This document shows, piece after piece, positions 57,018 through 64,000 of a stretch of 64,000 nucleotides of DNA (positions are counted from its first letter, which is position 1; every line of letters starts with the position of its first letter). Position numbers and translations under genes: made by a program. The DNA comes from Streptomyces sp. NBC_01244 (lineage in GTDB: Bacteria; Actinomycetota; Actinomycetes; Streptomycetales; Streptomycetaceae), in assembly GCF_035987325.1 (NCBI RefSeq), contig NZ_CP108488.1:6014001-6078000 (forward strand). Direction: 5' to 3'. Under the pieces are notes generated by a model. That model ran no database searches. It saw nothing but the letters and a program-made list of their open reading frames with translations, and was not told the DNA's origin.

Positions 57018-57052
57018 GCGGCGCGGGGCTCCGCGGTGCGCGGGCCGGCAGC

Positions 57053-57125
57053 GGACGAACGGCAAGGACGAACGGCAAGGACGAACGGCAAAGGGGCGCC
57101 CCCGCCGCACGCGGGAGCGCCCCTT
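57053..57125. terminator. 13-bp tandem repeat leading into a bidirectional hairpin
   Basis: GGACGAACGGCAA occurs three times without gaps (57053-57091). AAGGGGCGC at 57091-57099 plus CCCGC pairs with GCGGG and GCGCCCCTT at 57111-57125, one mismatch, five-base loop. It sits between convergent whiB-like and glpX genes. Confidence 0.8.
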
Positions 57126-57149
57126 CCGTGATGCCGTGCCGCCCGTGGC

Positions 57150-58181
57150 CTACTTGGCGCGGTCGAAGTCGATCGCGCTGTACGCGCGGAGCTTCGAGAG
57201 GCGGTGGGTCGAGTCGATCTGCCGGATCGTGCCCGACTTCGAGCGCATGACCAGCGAGGAGGTCGTCGCGGTCTCCGAGCGGTAGTGGACGCCGCGCAGC
57301 AGCTCGCCGTCCGTGATGCCGGTGGCGACGAAGAACACGTTCTCGCCGGAGACCAGGTCGTTCGTGAACAGGACGCGGTCCAGGTCGTGGCCCGCGTCGA
57401 TCGCCTTCTGGCGCTCGGCCTCGTCCTTGGGCCACAGCTTGCCCTGGATGGTGCCGCCCATGCACTTGATCGCGCAGGCCGAGATGATGCCCTCGGGCGT
57501 GCCGCCGATGCCGAGCAGCAGGTCGATGCCGCTGTCCTCCGTGACGGCCAGCACCGAGCCGGCGACGTCGCCGTCGGAGATGAACTTGATGCGCGCGCCG
57601 GTCTCGCGGATCTCCTTGACGATGCCCTCGTGGCGGGGGCGGTCGAGGATGATCACGGTGACGTCTTCCACGGCCATGTTCTTGGCCTTGGCGACGCGGC
57701 GGATGTTGACGGAGACCGGGGCGTTGATGTCGACGAAGTCGGCGGCCTCGGGACCGGTGACCAGCTTCTCCATGTAGAAGACCGCGGACGGGTCGAACAT
57801 GGTGCCGCGGTCGGCGGCGGCCAGAACGGCGATGGCGTTCGGCATGCCCTTGGCGTTCAGGGTGGTGCCGTCGATGGGGTCCACGGCGATGTCGACCTCG
57901 GCACCGGTGCCGTCGCCGACCCGCTCGCCGTTGAAGAGCATCGGGGCTTCGTCCTTCTCGCCCTCGCCGATGACGACGACGCCGTTCATCGAAACGGTGG
58001 AGATCAGGGTGCGCATCGCGTTGACGGCAGCGCCGTCGGCGCCGAGCTTGTCACCGCGTCCGACCCAGCGGCCCGCGGCCATGGCGGCGGCCTCGGTGAC
58101 CCGTACGAGTTCCAGGGCGAGGTTGCGGTCGGGTGCCTCCGGAGAGACTTCGAGCTGGGGCGGCAGGTTGTGCTCGGTCAT
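57150..58181 (-). CDS. glpX: Fructose-1,6-bisphosphatase class II
   Basis: A 343-residue metal-dependent enzyme that removes the 1-phosphate from fructose 1,6-bisphosphate for gluconeogenesis. Motifs: [15 protein letters not shown], the metal-binding [10 protein letters not shown], and the substrate-binding loops [16 protein letters not shown] and [22 protein letters not shown] at 58181 follows AAAGG. Main FBPase in actinobacteria, which usually lack class I. Divergent from the DUF4245 gene, with a 202-bp shared promoter region. Confidence 0.97.
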   Translation of the reverse strand: MTEHNLPPQLEVSPEAPDRNLALELVRVTEAAAMAAGRWVGRGDKLGADGAAVNAMRTLISTVSMNGVVVIGEGEKDEAPMLFNGERVGDGTGAEVDIAVDPIDGTTLNAKGMPNAIAVLAAADRGTMFDPSAVFYMEKLVTGPEAADFVDINAPVSVNIRRVAKAKNMAVEDVTVIILDRPRHEGIVKEIRETGARIKFISDGDVAGSVLAVTEDSGIDLLLGIGGTPEGIISACAIKCMGGTIQGKLWPKDEAERQKAIDAGHDLDRVLFTNDLVSGENVFFVATGITDGELLRGVHYRSETATTSSLVMRSKSGTIRQIDSTHRLSKLRAYSAIDFDRAK

Positions 58182-58383
58182 CGGAGCGCACCTTTCTGTA
58201 CGGCGACGGCCGGGAGTGAGGGTCCCTGGACTCTATCGGTACGTCGACATATTGAGCAGACCGGGTCACGTATGAGCGCCATATCGGTCAGCTGATTGTC
58301 CTGAGCGGACATCTTGCGCCGCCCGTGGCGCGCCATGGAGACCCCGGCGGTGATCGCCCGGAGCCATGCGGGACGATGGTGTC

Positions 58384-58911
58384 GTGGCAGGTATGAAGGG
58401 CAAGCAGACGGTCGTGGACATGGTCCGGTCGCTGGCGGTGATCGGGCTCGTGGTCGGGGGGATCTATTTGGTCATCCCACATGACGAGAAGGCCGATCCG
58501 ACGAGGGTGGTCGACTACCGCGTCGAAAGCATCACGGCCCGGCGCGCGGCTCCGTACCCCGTGGCGGTGCCCGTCGGGCTGCCGCCCCAGTGGCGGGCGA
58601 CCTCCGTCGGGTACGCGCGCAAGGACGCCAGTGCCTGGCACCTGGGCTTCCTGGACCCGGCGCGGCAGTACGTGGCGGTGGAGCAGTCCGCGGACGCCAC
58701 GGACAAGTACATCGGGAAGGTCACCCTGAAGGCGCAGGCCACCGGGGAGACCCAGCAGGTCGGGGACCAGGTCTGGGAGCGCTGGGACGGCGAGAAGTAC
58801 GACGCCCTCGTGCGCAAGGAGCAGGGCTACGTCACGGTGGTGACCGGGACGGCCTCCTTCGAGCAGCTCGGGGCGATGGCCGCGGCGCTGGAGTTCAAGC
58901 AGGGCTCGTAG
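58384..58911 (+). CDS. DUF4245 membrane-anchored protein
   Basis: A 175-residue protein with one N-terminal helix (SLAVIGLVVGGIYLVIP, about 15-32) and an extracytoplasmic DUF4245 domain: YRVESITARRAAPYPVAVPV, LPPQWRATSVGYARKDASAW, HLGFLDPARQYVAVEQSA and VWERWDGEKYDALV. Function unknown, but the family sits next to glpX across actinobacteria. GTG at 58384 taken; ATG 58393 is possible. Convergent with the nitroreductase gene. Confidence 0.92.
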   Translation: MAGMKGKQTVVDMVRSLAVIGLVVGGIYLVIPHDEKADPTRVVDYRVESITARRAAPYPVAVPVGLPPQWRATSVGYARKDASAWHLGFLDPARQYVAVEQSADATDKYIGKVTLKAQATGETQQVGDQVWERWDGEKYDALVRKEQGYVTVVTGTASFEQLGAMAAALEFKQGS

Positions 58912-58957
58912 GGCCGGGCGGCACGCAGCAGGACGCGGCAGTACGCGGCACGACGAG

Positions 58958-58999
58958 AAAAGGCCGCACTCCCCGGGATTCCGGGGAGCGCGGCCTTTT
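58958..58999. terminator. Bidirectional terminator with A and T ends
   Basis: AAAAGGCCGC-A-CTCCCCGG at 58958-58976 pairs with CCGGGGAG-C-GCGGCCTTTT at 58981-58999, one mismatch, GATT loop. T run on both strands. Confidence 0.88.
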
Positions 59000-59023
59000 C
59001 GTTCACCGCCTGCGGGGCTGGGC

Positions 59024-59614
59024 TCAGACGGTGGTGATGACCTGGTCGAACTCCAGGCGCGGGGAGCGCGGGAACCAGGCGTCCTCGCCCGGCTTGCCGA
59101 TGTTGATGACCATCAGCGGGGTGTGGTCGCCGTCCAGGAACTCCTTCTGGAGGCCGGCGAAGTCCAGACCGGTCATCGGGCCGGCGGCCAGGCCGGCGGC
59201 GCGGACGCCGATGATGAAGTACGCGGCCTGCAGCGCGGAGTTGACCAGCGCGGACTGCTCGCGGACCGGGCGCGCGGAGAAGAAGGCGTCCTTGGCCTGC
59301 GGGAAGTGGGGGAGCAGCTGCGGGAGCTCCTCGTGGAACTCGTTGTCCGCGGACAGGATCGCGACCAGCGGGGCGGCGGCGGTCTTGGCCTGGTTGCCCT
59401 CGGCCATGTGCTTCACGAGGCGCTCGCGGGCCTCGGGGGAGCGGACCAGGGTGATGCGCAGCGGCGTCTGGTTGAAGGCGGTCGGGCCGTACTTCACCAG
59501 GTCGTAGATCGCCTGGACCTGCTCCTCGGTCACCGGCTCGTCGGAGAACGTGTTGGCGGTGCGGGCCTCACGGAAGAGGAGGTCCTGAGCGGCGGCGTCG
59601 AGAACGAGAGACAT
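59024..59614 (-). CDS. Nitroreductase family protein, RutE/malonic semialdehyde reductase-like
   Basis: A 196-residue flavin-dependent oxidoreductase. The family features are FREARTANTFSDEPVTEEQV (FMN phosphate-binding Arg), YDLVKYGPTAFNQTPLRITL and AYFIIGVRAAGLAAGPMTGLD near the flavin. Closest group is RutE-like proteins that reduce malonic semialdehyde in pyrimidine breakdown, but other substrates are possible as no rut genes are nearby. ATG at 59614. A MarR-type palindrome lies upstream (59671), so induction by a small molecule is plausible. Confidence 0.93.
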   Translation of the reverse strand: MSLVLDAAAQDLLFREARTANTFSDEPVTEEQVQAIYDLVKYGPTAFNQTPLRITLVRSPEARERLVKHMAEGNQAKTAAAPLVAILSADNEFHEELPQLLPHFPQAKDAFFSARPVREQSALVNSALQAAYFIIGVRAAGLAAGPMTGLDFAGLQKEFLDGDHTPLMVINIGKPGEDAWFPRSPRLEFDQVITTV

Positions 59615-59670
59615 CGGAAAGCCTTCTTCTGTACGGGACTGAAGCGATGCCCAGAGCCTACGACGAAAGT

Positions 59671-59686
59671 AGATGAAAATTCAACT
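59671..59686. promoter_or_regulatory. Probable MarR-type operator upstream of nitroreductase
   Basis: AGATGAA-AA-TTCAACT, an inverted repeat with one mismatch to the AGTTGAA-NN-TTCAACT pattern often bound by MarR-family repressors. Very AT-rich for this genome. 57 bases upstream of the start. Confidence 0.55.
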
Positions 59687-59710
59687 AAATATGTTTCCGG
59701 GTGAGCGGGA

Positions 59711-59938
59711 TCACTCCCCGCCGCCCCCCTCGGCCGCCTCACGCGCCGCCAGCGCCGAGTCCAGCCGGGCCCGGGCCCCCTCCAGCCAGTGGCGGCAGAC
59801 CTTCGCGAGCTCCTCGCCGCGCTCCCAGAGCGCGAGGGAGTCCTCCAGCGAGGTGCCGCCGGCCTCCAGCTTGCGGACGACCTCGATCAGTTCGTCCCGG
59901 GCCTGCTCGTACCCCAGCGCCGTATCGGTCTCTGCCAT
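59711..59938 (-). CDS. xseB: Exodeoxyribonuclease VII small subunit
   Basis: A 75-residue helical subunit that binds in several copies to XseA for bidirectional single-strand DNA degradation. Family core: [53 protein letters not shown]. Length is normal. ATG at 59938 with GGAG six bases upstream. Downstream of xseA on the same strand, 79 bases apart, with a short direct repeat (GTGAAGCGACCTGCC twice, 59988-60018) at the junction. Confidence 0.95.
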   Translation of the reverse strand: MAETDTALGYEQARDELIEVVRKLEAGGTSLEDSLALWERGEELAKVCRHWLEGARARLDSALAAREAAEGGGGE

Positions 59939-60017
59939 TCCCGCTCCCACCTTAACTGTGTAGTACACCGAAATTTGTTGCGGCAGTGTGAAGCGACCTG
60001 CCGGTGAAGCGACCTGC

Positions 60018-61241
60018 CTACGAGGGCTCTTCGGCCGCGGCGACCCGCACCGAGAACTCCCCCTCCGCCACCCGCGCCCGCAGCACATCGCCCGCCGACA
60101 CGTCCTCGGGCGAGCGCACCACGTGCCCGTCGTCCCGCTGCAGCACCGCGTACCCGCGCTCCAGCGTGGCCGCCGGGGACAGCGCCACCACGCGGGCGAG
60201 CGTGTGCGCCAGCTCCGAATCGGCCCGGTCCAGCAAGTGCCCCAGGGTCCGGCGGCCGCGCGCCAGCAGCGCGTCCACCTCCGCCTCCCGGGTCTCCACC
60301 ATCCGCTGGGGATGGACGAAGACCGGCCGCGCGAGCGCGTGCGCGAGCCCCCGCTCCTCCCGGTCGAGCAGCCCGCGCACGGCGCGCAGCCCCCGGCCCT
60401 GCAGCTGGCGCACCCGCTCCAGCTCCTCGCCGACGTCCGGGACCACCTTCTTCGCCGCGTCCGTGGGCGTGGACGCCCGCAGGTCCGCGACCAGGTCCAG
60501 CAGCGGGGAGTCGGGCTCGTGCCCGATCGCCGAGACCACCGGCGTACGGGCCGCCGCGACGGTCCGTACGACCTCCTCGTCGGAGAAGGGCAGCAGGTCC
60601 TCCACGCTGCCGCCGCCGCGGGCCACGATGATCACGTCCACCTCGGGGATGGCGTCCAGCTCCTTGACCGCCTGGATCACCTGGGGCACCGCGTGCACCC
60701 CCTGGACGGCGACGTTGCGGACCTCGAAGCGGACCGCCGGCCACCTGCGCCGGGCGTTCTCCAGGACGTCGCGCTCGGCCGCCGAGGCCCGCCCCACCAC
60801 CAGCCCGATCAGCTGCGGCAGGAACGGCAGCGGCTTCTTGCGGTCCAGCGCGAAGAGCCCCTCGGAAGCGAGGGAGCGCTTGAGCCGCTCCAGCCGGGCG
60901 AGGAGCTCGCCGATGCCGACGGGCCGTATCTCGGTGGCCCGCAGGGACAGCTGCCCGCGCGGGGCGTACCACTCGGGCTTGGCGAGCACGACGACGCGCG
61001 CGCCTTCCGTCACGGAGTCCGCGACCTCGTCGAAGACCTGCCGGAAGCAGGTCACGCTGAGGGAGATGTCGTGCGAGGGATCGCGCAGCGTCAGGAAGAC
61101 CACCCCCGCTCCCGGCCGCCGCGAGAGCTGCGTGATCTGCCCTTCCACCCACACCTGACCGAGCTTGTCGATCCAGCCCCCGATGAGCCGGGACACCTGA
61201 CCGACCGGCAGCGGCGCGTCAGCCGACGAATTCAGACCCAT
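60018..61241 (-). CDS. xseA: Exodeoxyribonuclease VII large subunit
   Basis: A 407-residue nuclease subunit. The N-terminal OB fold has [20 protein letters not shown] and [20 protein letters not shown]. The catalytic domain includes [40 protein letters not shown] and [20 protein letters not shown], followed by long helices. The GHExD motif with catalytic Asp is intact. ATG at 61241 just after the APC gene stop (61251 on the same strand). Confidence 0.96.
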   Translation of the reverse strand: MGLNSSADAPLPVGQVSRLIGGWIDKLGQVWVEGQITQLSRRPGAGVVFLTLRDPSHDISLSVTCFRQVFDEVADSVTEGARVVVLAKPEWYAPRGQLSLRATEIRPVGIGELLARLERLKRSLASEGLFALDRKKPLPFLPQLIGLVVGRASAAERDVLENARRRWPAVRFEVRNVAVQGVHAVPQVIQAVKELDAIPEVDVIIVARGGGSVEDLLPFSDEEVVRTVAAARTPVVSAIGHEPDSPLLDLVADLRASTPTDAAKKVVPDVGEELERVRQLQGRGLRAVRGLLDREERGLAHALARPVFVHPQRMVETREAEVDALLARGRRTLGHLLDRADSELAHTLARVVALSPAATLERGYAVLQRDDGHVVRSPEDVSAGDVLRARVAEGEFSVRVAAAEEPS

Positions 61242-61250
61242 GCACGCAGG

Positions 61251-62690
61251 CTAACCGCCCGCGCCGACACCGGCGTCGGGCCGGGAGCCCTGATCCTGCC
61301 CGCGTCGCCCGCGCTGGGCCACCAGCACGCACAGGCCCGCCAGCAGCCACACCGCCCCCACCAGTTGCGCCGTCCACGAGGCCTCGACGATCACCGTGAT
61401 GGTCACGGCGGCGCCGAGGACCGGGATCACCAGGTGCTTGAACCAGTTCGGAGCCCCCTCGCGGCGCTTGACCACGAACCAGCCCACCACCGAGGCGTGC
61501 AGCAGCGTGAACGCCACCAGCGCCCCGATGTCCACCACCGAGACCAGGTGGTCCAGCCCGTCGTCGCGCCGGGCCGCCCACACGGCCGCGATCAGGGTGA
61601 CCGTCGCCGCCAGCAGCAGGGCCGGGCGCGGGGTGCCGTGCGAGGTGTGGGCGAGCACGCGGGGCAGCCGCCGCTCGCGGGCCATCGCGAAGAGCAGCCG
61701 GCCGGCCGCGGCCTGTCCGGCCAGCGCGGCGAAGGCGGCCCCGATGGCCTTGCTGACGGCGACCAGGTCGTGCAGCCACATGCCCACGGAGGCTTCCACG
61801 GTCGTGTAGAAGGCCGGGCCCTGCTTCGCCGGGTCGGCCGCCAGCTCCGCCGCCGAGAGGGGGCTGAGGAGGGCCGCCAGATAGGTCTGGGCGATGAACA
61901 GCACGCCCGTCAGCGCCAGGCAGAACAGCACCGCCCGGGCCACCTTCGCGCTGCCTCCGGTGACCTCCTCGGCGAAGGAGGCGATGGCGTCGAAGCCCAG
62001 GTAGGACAGGACCGCGACCGAGACCGCGCCGAGCACGGCGGCCGTGGAGAACCCGCCGAGCGAGCCGTCCCCGGTGAAGGGGGAGAGCCAGGCCCGGTGC
62101 TCCGCGCCCCGGACCAGTACGGTCACCGCCGAGACCAGGAACACCAGCAGGACCGCGATCTCCATGGCCAGCACGGCGAAGCCCACGCGGGCGGCGGCCC
62201 GTACGCCCCACAGGTTGAGCAGGGTGGTCACGACCACCGCCAGGGCCGTCCACACCCACCGGGAGACCTCCGGGACCAGGGCGTTCATGGCGATGCCGGA
62301 GAAGAGGTACGCGACCGCCGGGATCAGCAGGTAGTCGAGCATCGCCATCCAGCCGGCGATCAGCCCGGGACCCTCGCCGAGGCCCTTGCGGGCGTACGTG
62401 AAAACAGAGCCGGCCTGCGGGGCCACCCGCACCATCTGCGCGTAGGAGAAGGCGGTGAAGGCCATCGCCACCGTCGCGACCAGGTAGACGAGGGCGACGG
62501 CGCCGTGCGATTTGGCGTCGAGGGTGCCGAAGACGCCGACCGGGGCCATGGGGGCGATGAAGAGCAGCCCGTAGACCACCAGGTCCCGGAATCCGAGACT
62601 GCGGCGCAGCGAGGTGCCGGGCGCGGCGGACGGGCCGCCGGACGGACCGGGCGGGCCGGGCGGCGTTTTGGGATCCGTCGCGGACGCCAT
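61251..62690 (-). CDS. APC family permease
   Basis: A 479-residue amino acid/polyamine transporter with 12 helices. A Pro/Gly-rich N-terminal tail leads to [25 protein letters not shown] helix 1; further hallmarks are [19 protein letters not shown] after helix 2, [19 protein letters not shown] with the conserved FEE-like FAEE block, and [15 protein letters not shown]. Substrate unknown. ATG at 62690 follows GGAGG at four bases. Divergent from ispH; its C-terminus lies just upstream of xseA. Confidence 0.94.
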   Translation of the reverse strand: MASATDPKTPPGPPGPSGGPSAAPGTSLRRSLGFRDLVVYGLLFIAPMAPVGVFGTLDAKSHGAVALVYLVATVAMAFTAFSYAQMVRVAPQAGSVFTYARKGLGEGPGLIAGWMAMLDYLLIPAVAYLFSGIAMNALVPEVSRWVWTALAVVVTTLLNLWGVRAAARVGFAVLAMEIAVLLVFLVSAVTVLVRGAEHRAWLSPFTGDGSLGGFSTAAVLGAVSVAVLSYLGFDAIASFAEEVTGGSAKVARAVLFCLALTGVLFIAQTYLAALLSPLSAAELAADPAKQGPAFYTTVEASVGMWLHDLVAVSKAIGAAFAALAGQAAAGRLLFAMARERRLPRVLAHTSHGTPRPALLLAATVTLIAAVWAARRDDGLDHLVSVVDIGALVAFTLLHASVVGWFVVKRREGAPNWFKHLVIPVLGAAVTITVIVEASWTAQLVGAVWLLAGLCVLVAQRGRRGQDQGSRPDAGVGAGG

Positions 62691-62786
62691 CTTTCCTCCG
62701 GAGGTAAGGCAGGTGCGGATGTTCGACCCAGTTTGTGCCGAACGGGCGACCCCCGGCCTCCTGGACACCCCCGTACGATGGAGCCC

Positions 62787-63818
62787 ATGACTGCTGACGC
62801 CCCCGCTCCCGCATCCCGCCGCGTTCTCCTCGCCGCCCCGCGCGGCTACTGCGCGGGCGTGGACCGAGCCGTGATCGCCGTCGAGAAGGCCCTCGAACAG
62901 TACGGCGCGCCGGTCTACGTGCGGCACGAGATCGTCCACAACAAGTACGTCGTGCAGACCCTGGAGCGGAAGGGAGCCATCTTCGTCGAGAAGACGGAGG
63001 AGGTCCCCGAGGGATCCATCGTGATGTTCTCCGCGCACGGCGTGGCCCCCGTGGTCCACGAGGAGGCGGCGCGCGGCAAGCTCGCGACGATCGACGCGAC
63101 CTGCCCGCTGGTCACCAAGGTCCACAAGGAAGCGATCCGCTACGCGAACGAGGACTTCGACATCCTCCTCATCGGCCACGAGGGCCACGAGGAGGTCATC
63201 GGCACCTCCGGCGAGGCCCCGGACCACATCACCATCGTGGACGGCCCGCACGACGTCGAGAAGGTCACCGTCCGCGACGAGTCGAAGGTCGTCTGGCTGT
63301 CGCAGACCACCCTCTCCGTCGACGAGACGATGGAGACGGTCGACGCCCTGAAGACCAAGTTCCCGCTGCTCGTCTCGCCGCCCAGCGACGACATCTGCTA
63401 CGCCACCTCGAACCGCCAGGAGGCGGTCAAGGTGATGGGCAAGGACTGCGACCTCGTCATCGTCGTCGGCTCCAAGAACTCCTCGAACTCGATCCGCCTC
63501 GTCGAGGTCGCCCTCGACGCCGGCGCGCAGGCCTCGTACCTCGTGGACTTCGCCGGCGAGATCGACGAGGCCTGGCTGGAGGGCGTCACCACCGTCGGTC
63601 TGACCTCGGGCGCCTCGGTGCCGGAGGTGCTGGTCGAAGAGGTGCTGGAGTGGCTGGCCGCGCGCGGGTACGCGGACGTGGAGATCGTCAAGACGGCCGA
63701 GGAGTCCATCGTCTTCTCCCTGCCCAAGGAACTGCGCCGCGACCTGCGCGCGGAGGCGGCGGAGCTCGTGGCGGCGCCGGGCGCGGGTGCGGGCCCGGGT
63801 TCGGGCGTACAGAAGTAG
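62787..63818 (+). CDS. ispH: 4-hydroxy-3-methylbut-2-enyl diphosphate reductase
   Basis: A 343-residue [4Fe-4S] enzyme that makes IPP and DMAPP in the last step of the MEP pathway. Cluster cysteines: Cys22 in [10 protein letters not shown], one in [14 protein letters not shown] and one in [11 protein letters not shown]. Catalytic His and Glu are in [11 protein letters not shown] and [11 protein letters not shown], and [11 protein letters not shown] binds the diphosphate. The C-terminal Ala/Gly tail is extra. ATG at 62787 (GGAG upstream); ATG 62778 in frame is an alternative. Divergent from the APC gene. Confidence 0.97.
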   Translation: MTADAPAPASRRVLLAAPRGYCAGVDRAVIAVEKALEQYGAPVYVRHEIVHNKYVVQTLERKGAIFVEKTEEVPEGSIVMFSAHGVAPVVHEEAARGKLATIDATCPLVTKVHKEAIRYANEDFDILLIGHEGHEEVIGTSGEAPDHITIVDGPHDVEKVTVRDESKVVWLSQTTLSVDETMETVDALKTKFPLLVSPPSDDICYATSNRQEAVKVMGKDCDLVIVVGSKNSSNSIRLVEVALDAGAQASYLVDFAGEIDEAWLEGVTTVGLTSGASVPEVLVEEVLEWLAARGYADVEIVKTAEESIVFSLPKELRRDLRAEAAELVAAPGAGAGPGSGVQK

Positions 63819-63867
63819 GCATCTCCCCGGCAGGGCGCTCCGGCGGGTCTTTTCGTACGGTGAGTCC

Positions 63868-64000
63868 ATGGAGATCTTCGGCGTGGACATCGGCGGTTCC
63901 GGGATCAAGGGCGCTCCTGTGGACCTCAACCGTGGCGACCTGGCGCAGGAGCGCCACAAGGTGCTCACACCGCAGCCGGCCACCCCCGACGGGGTGGCCG
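63868..64000 (+). CDS. ppgK: Polyphosphate glucokinase, N-terminal part (cut by window end)
   Basis: First 44 codons of a ROK-family sugar kinase: [20 protein letters not shown] gives the phosphate-1 loop (DIGGSGIKG) of polyphosphate glucokinase, which phosphorylates glucose using polyphosphate or ATP. GERHKV-type residues follow. Start ATG 63868 after GGTGAG. The rest lies beyond the window. Neighbourhood next to ispH supports the call. Confidence 0.9.
   Translation, partial: MEIFGVDIGGSGIKGAPVDLNRGDLAQERHKVLTPQPATPDGVA

Noticed and set aside
59988..63818. A 1276-codon open frame spanning the xseA and APC region on the plus strand
   Set aside because: Except for its last part (ispH), it is antisense to genes with clear homology. 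Its composition is His/Arg/Gly/Gln-rich as expected for a shadow in GC-rich DNA.

Overview
The window is about 64 kb of very GC-rich DNA with GTG and TTG starts, strong third-position GC bias, WhiB, DUF1707, SnoaL-like and many PadR/TetR genes. This points to the core chromosome of a Streptomyces or a close relative. From memory, the order ahpD-ahpC-oxyR ... class A PBP - SpoIIE-type phosphatase - fumC ... class I fumarase - whiB-like - glpX - DUF4245 ... xseB-xseA ... ispH - ppgK matches the SCO5031 to SCO5059 region of S. coelicolor. That synteny was recalled, not computed.

Layout. 0-9 kb: an ECF sigma factor with its YCII-like partner, a secreted W/G/K-rich protein, an APC permease, a collagen-like SH3 protein and a TetR/NTF2-like divergent pair with two visible operators. 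9-16 kb: three regulator-transporter modules or secreted genes (PadR with a DrrAB-like ABC exporter; a TetR with a 14-helix drug exporter), plus an RTX-like secreted protein and a GDSL lipase. 16-22 kb: a decayed lipoprotein gene next to a dispersed intergenic repeat, a polysaccharide deacetylase, an orphan sugar-type binding protein, SMI1/KNR4 and DUF192 genes. 22-31 kb: aldo/keto reductase, cis-prenyl transferase, PIN-PhoH ATPase, a lytic transglycosylase with a structured leader, an AI-2E type transporter and two paralogous anchored proteins. 30-36 kb: the OxyR/AhpCD peroxide defence locus and a PadR-ABC-FtsX operon whose promoter carries three tandem 13-bp units. 36-48 kb: DUF2079, ribbon-helix-helix and SPFH genes, a class A PBP, an RsbU-like phosphatase/anti-sigma kinase, DUF402, fumC and an SGNH-lectin protein. 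48-53 kb: the most unusual part. A 968-residue protein combines an HELGE motif, a two-Rossmann flavoprotein-like core and a Pro/Ala-rich tail. It is divergent from two tandem, nearly identical zinc-ribbon genes. 53-64 kb: housekeeping (class I fumarase, WhiB, GlpX, exonuclease VII, IspH, the start of polyphosphate glucokinase).

How parts work together. AhpC and AhpD form a peroxide-reducing pair controlled by the divergent OxyR. Both fumarases serve the TCA cycle with different chemistry (iron-sulfur versus metal-free). GlpX is the gluconeogenic phosphatase, and IspH together with the cis-prenyl transferase supply and extend isoprenoids. The PBP, transglycosylase and deacetylase act on the cell envelope. 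Several exporters sit beside their own repressors with recognisable operators. Convergent gene pairs are separated by long perfect hairpins. No tRNA, rRNA, CRISPR array, insertion sequence or prophage was seen.
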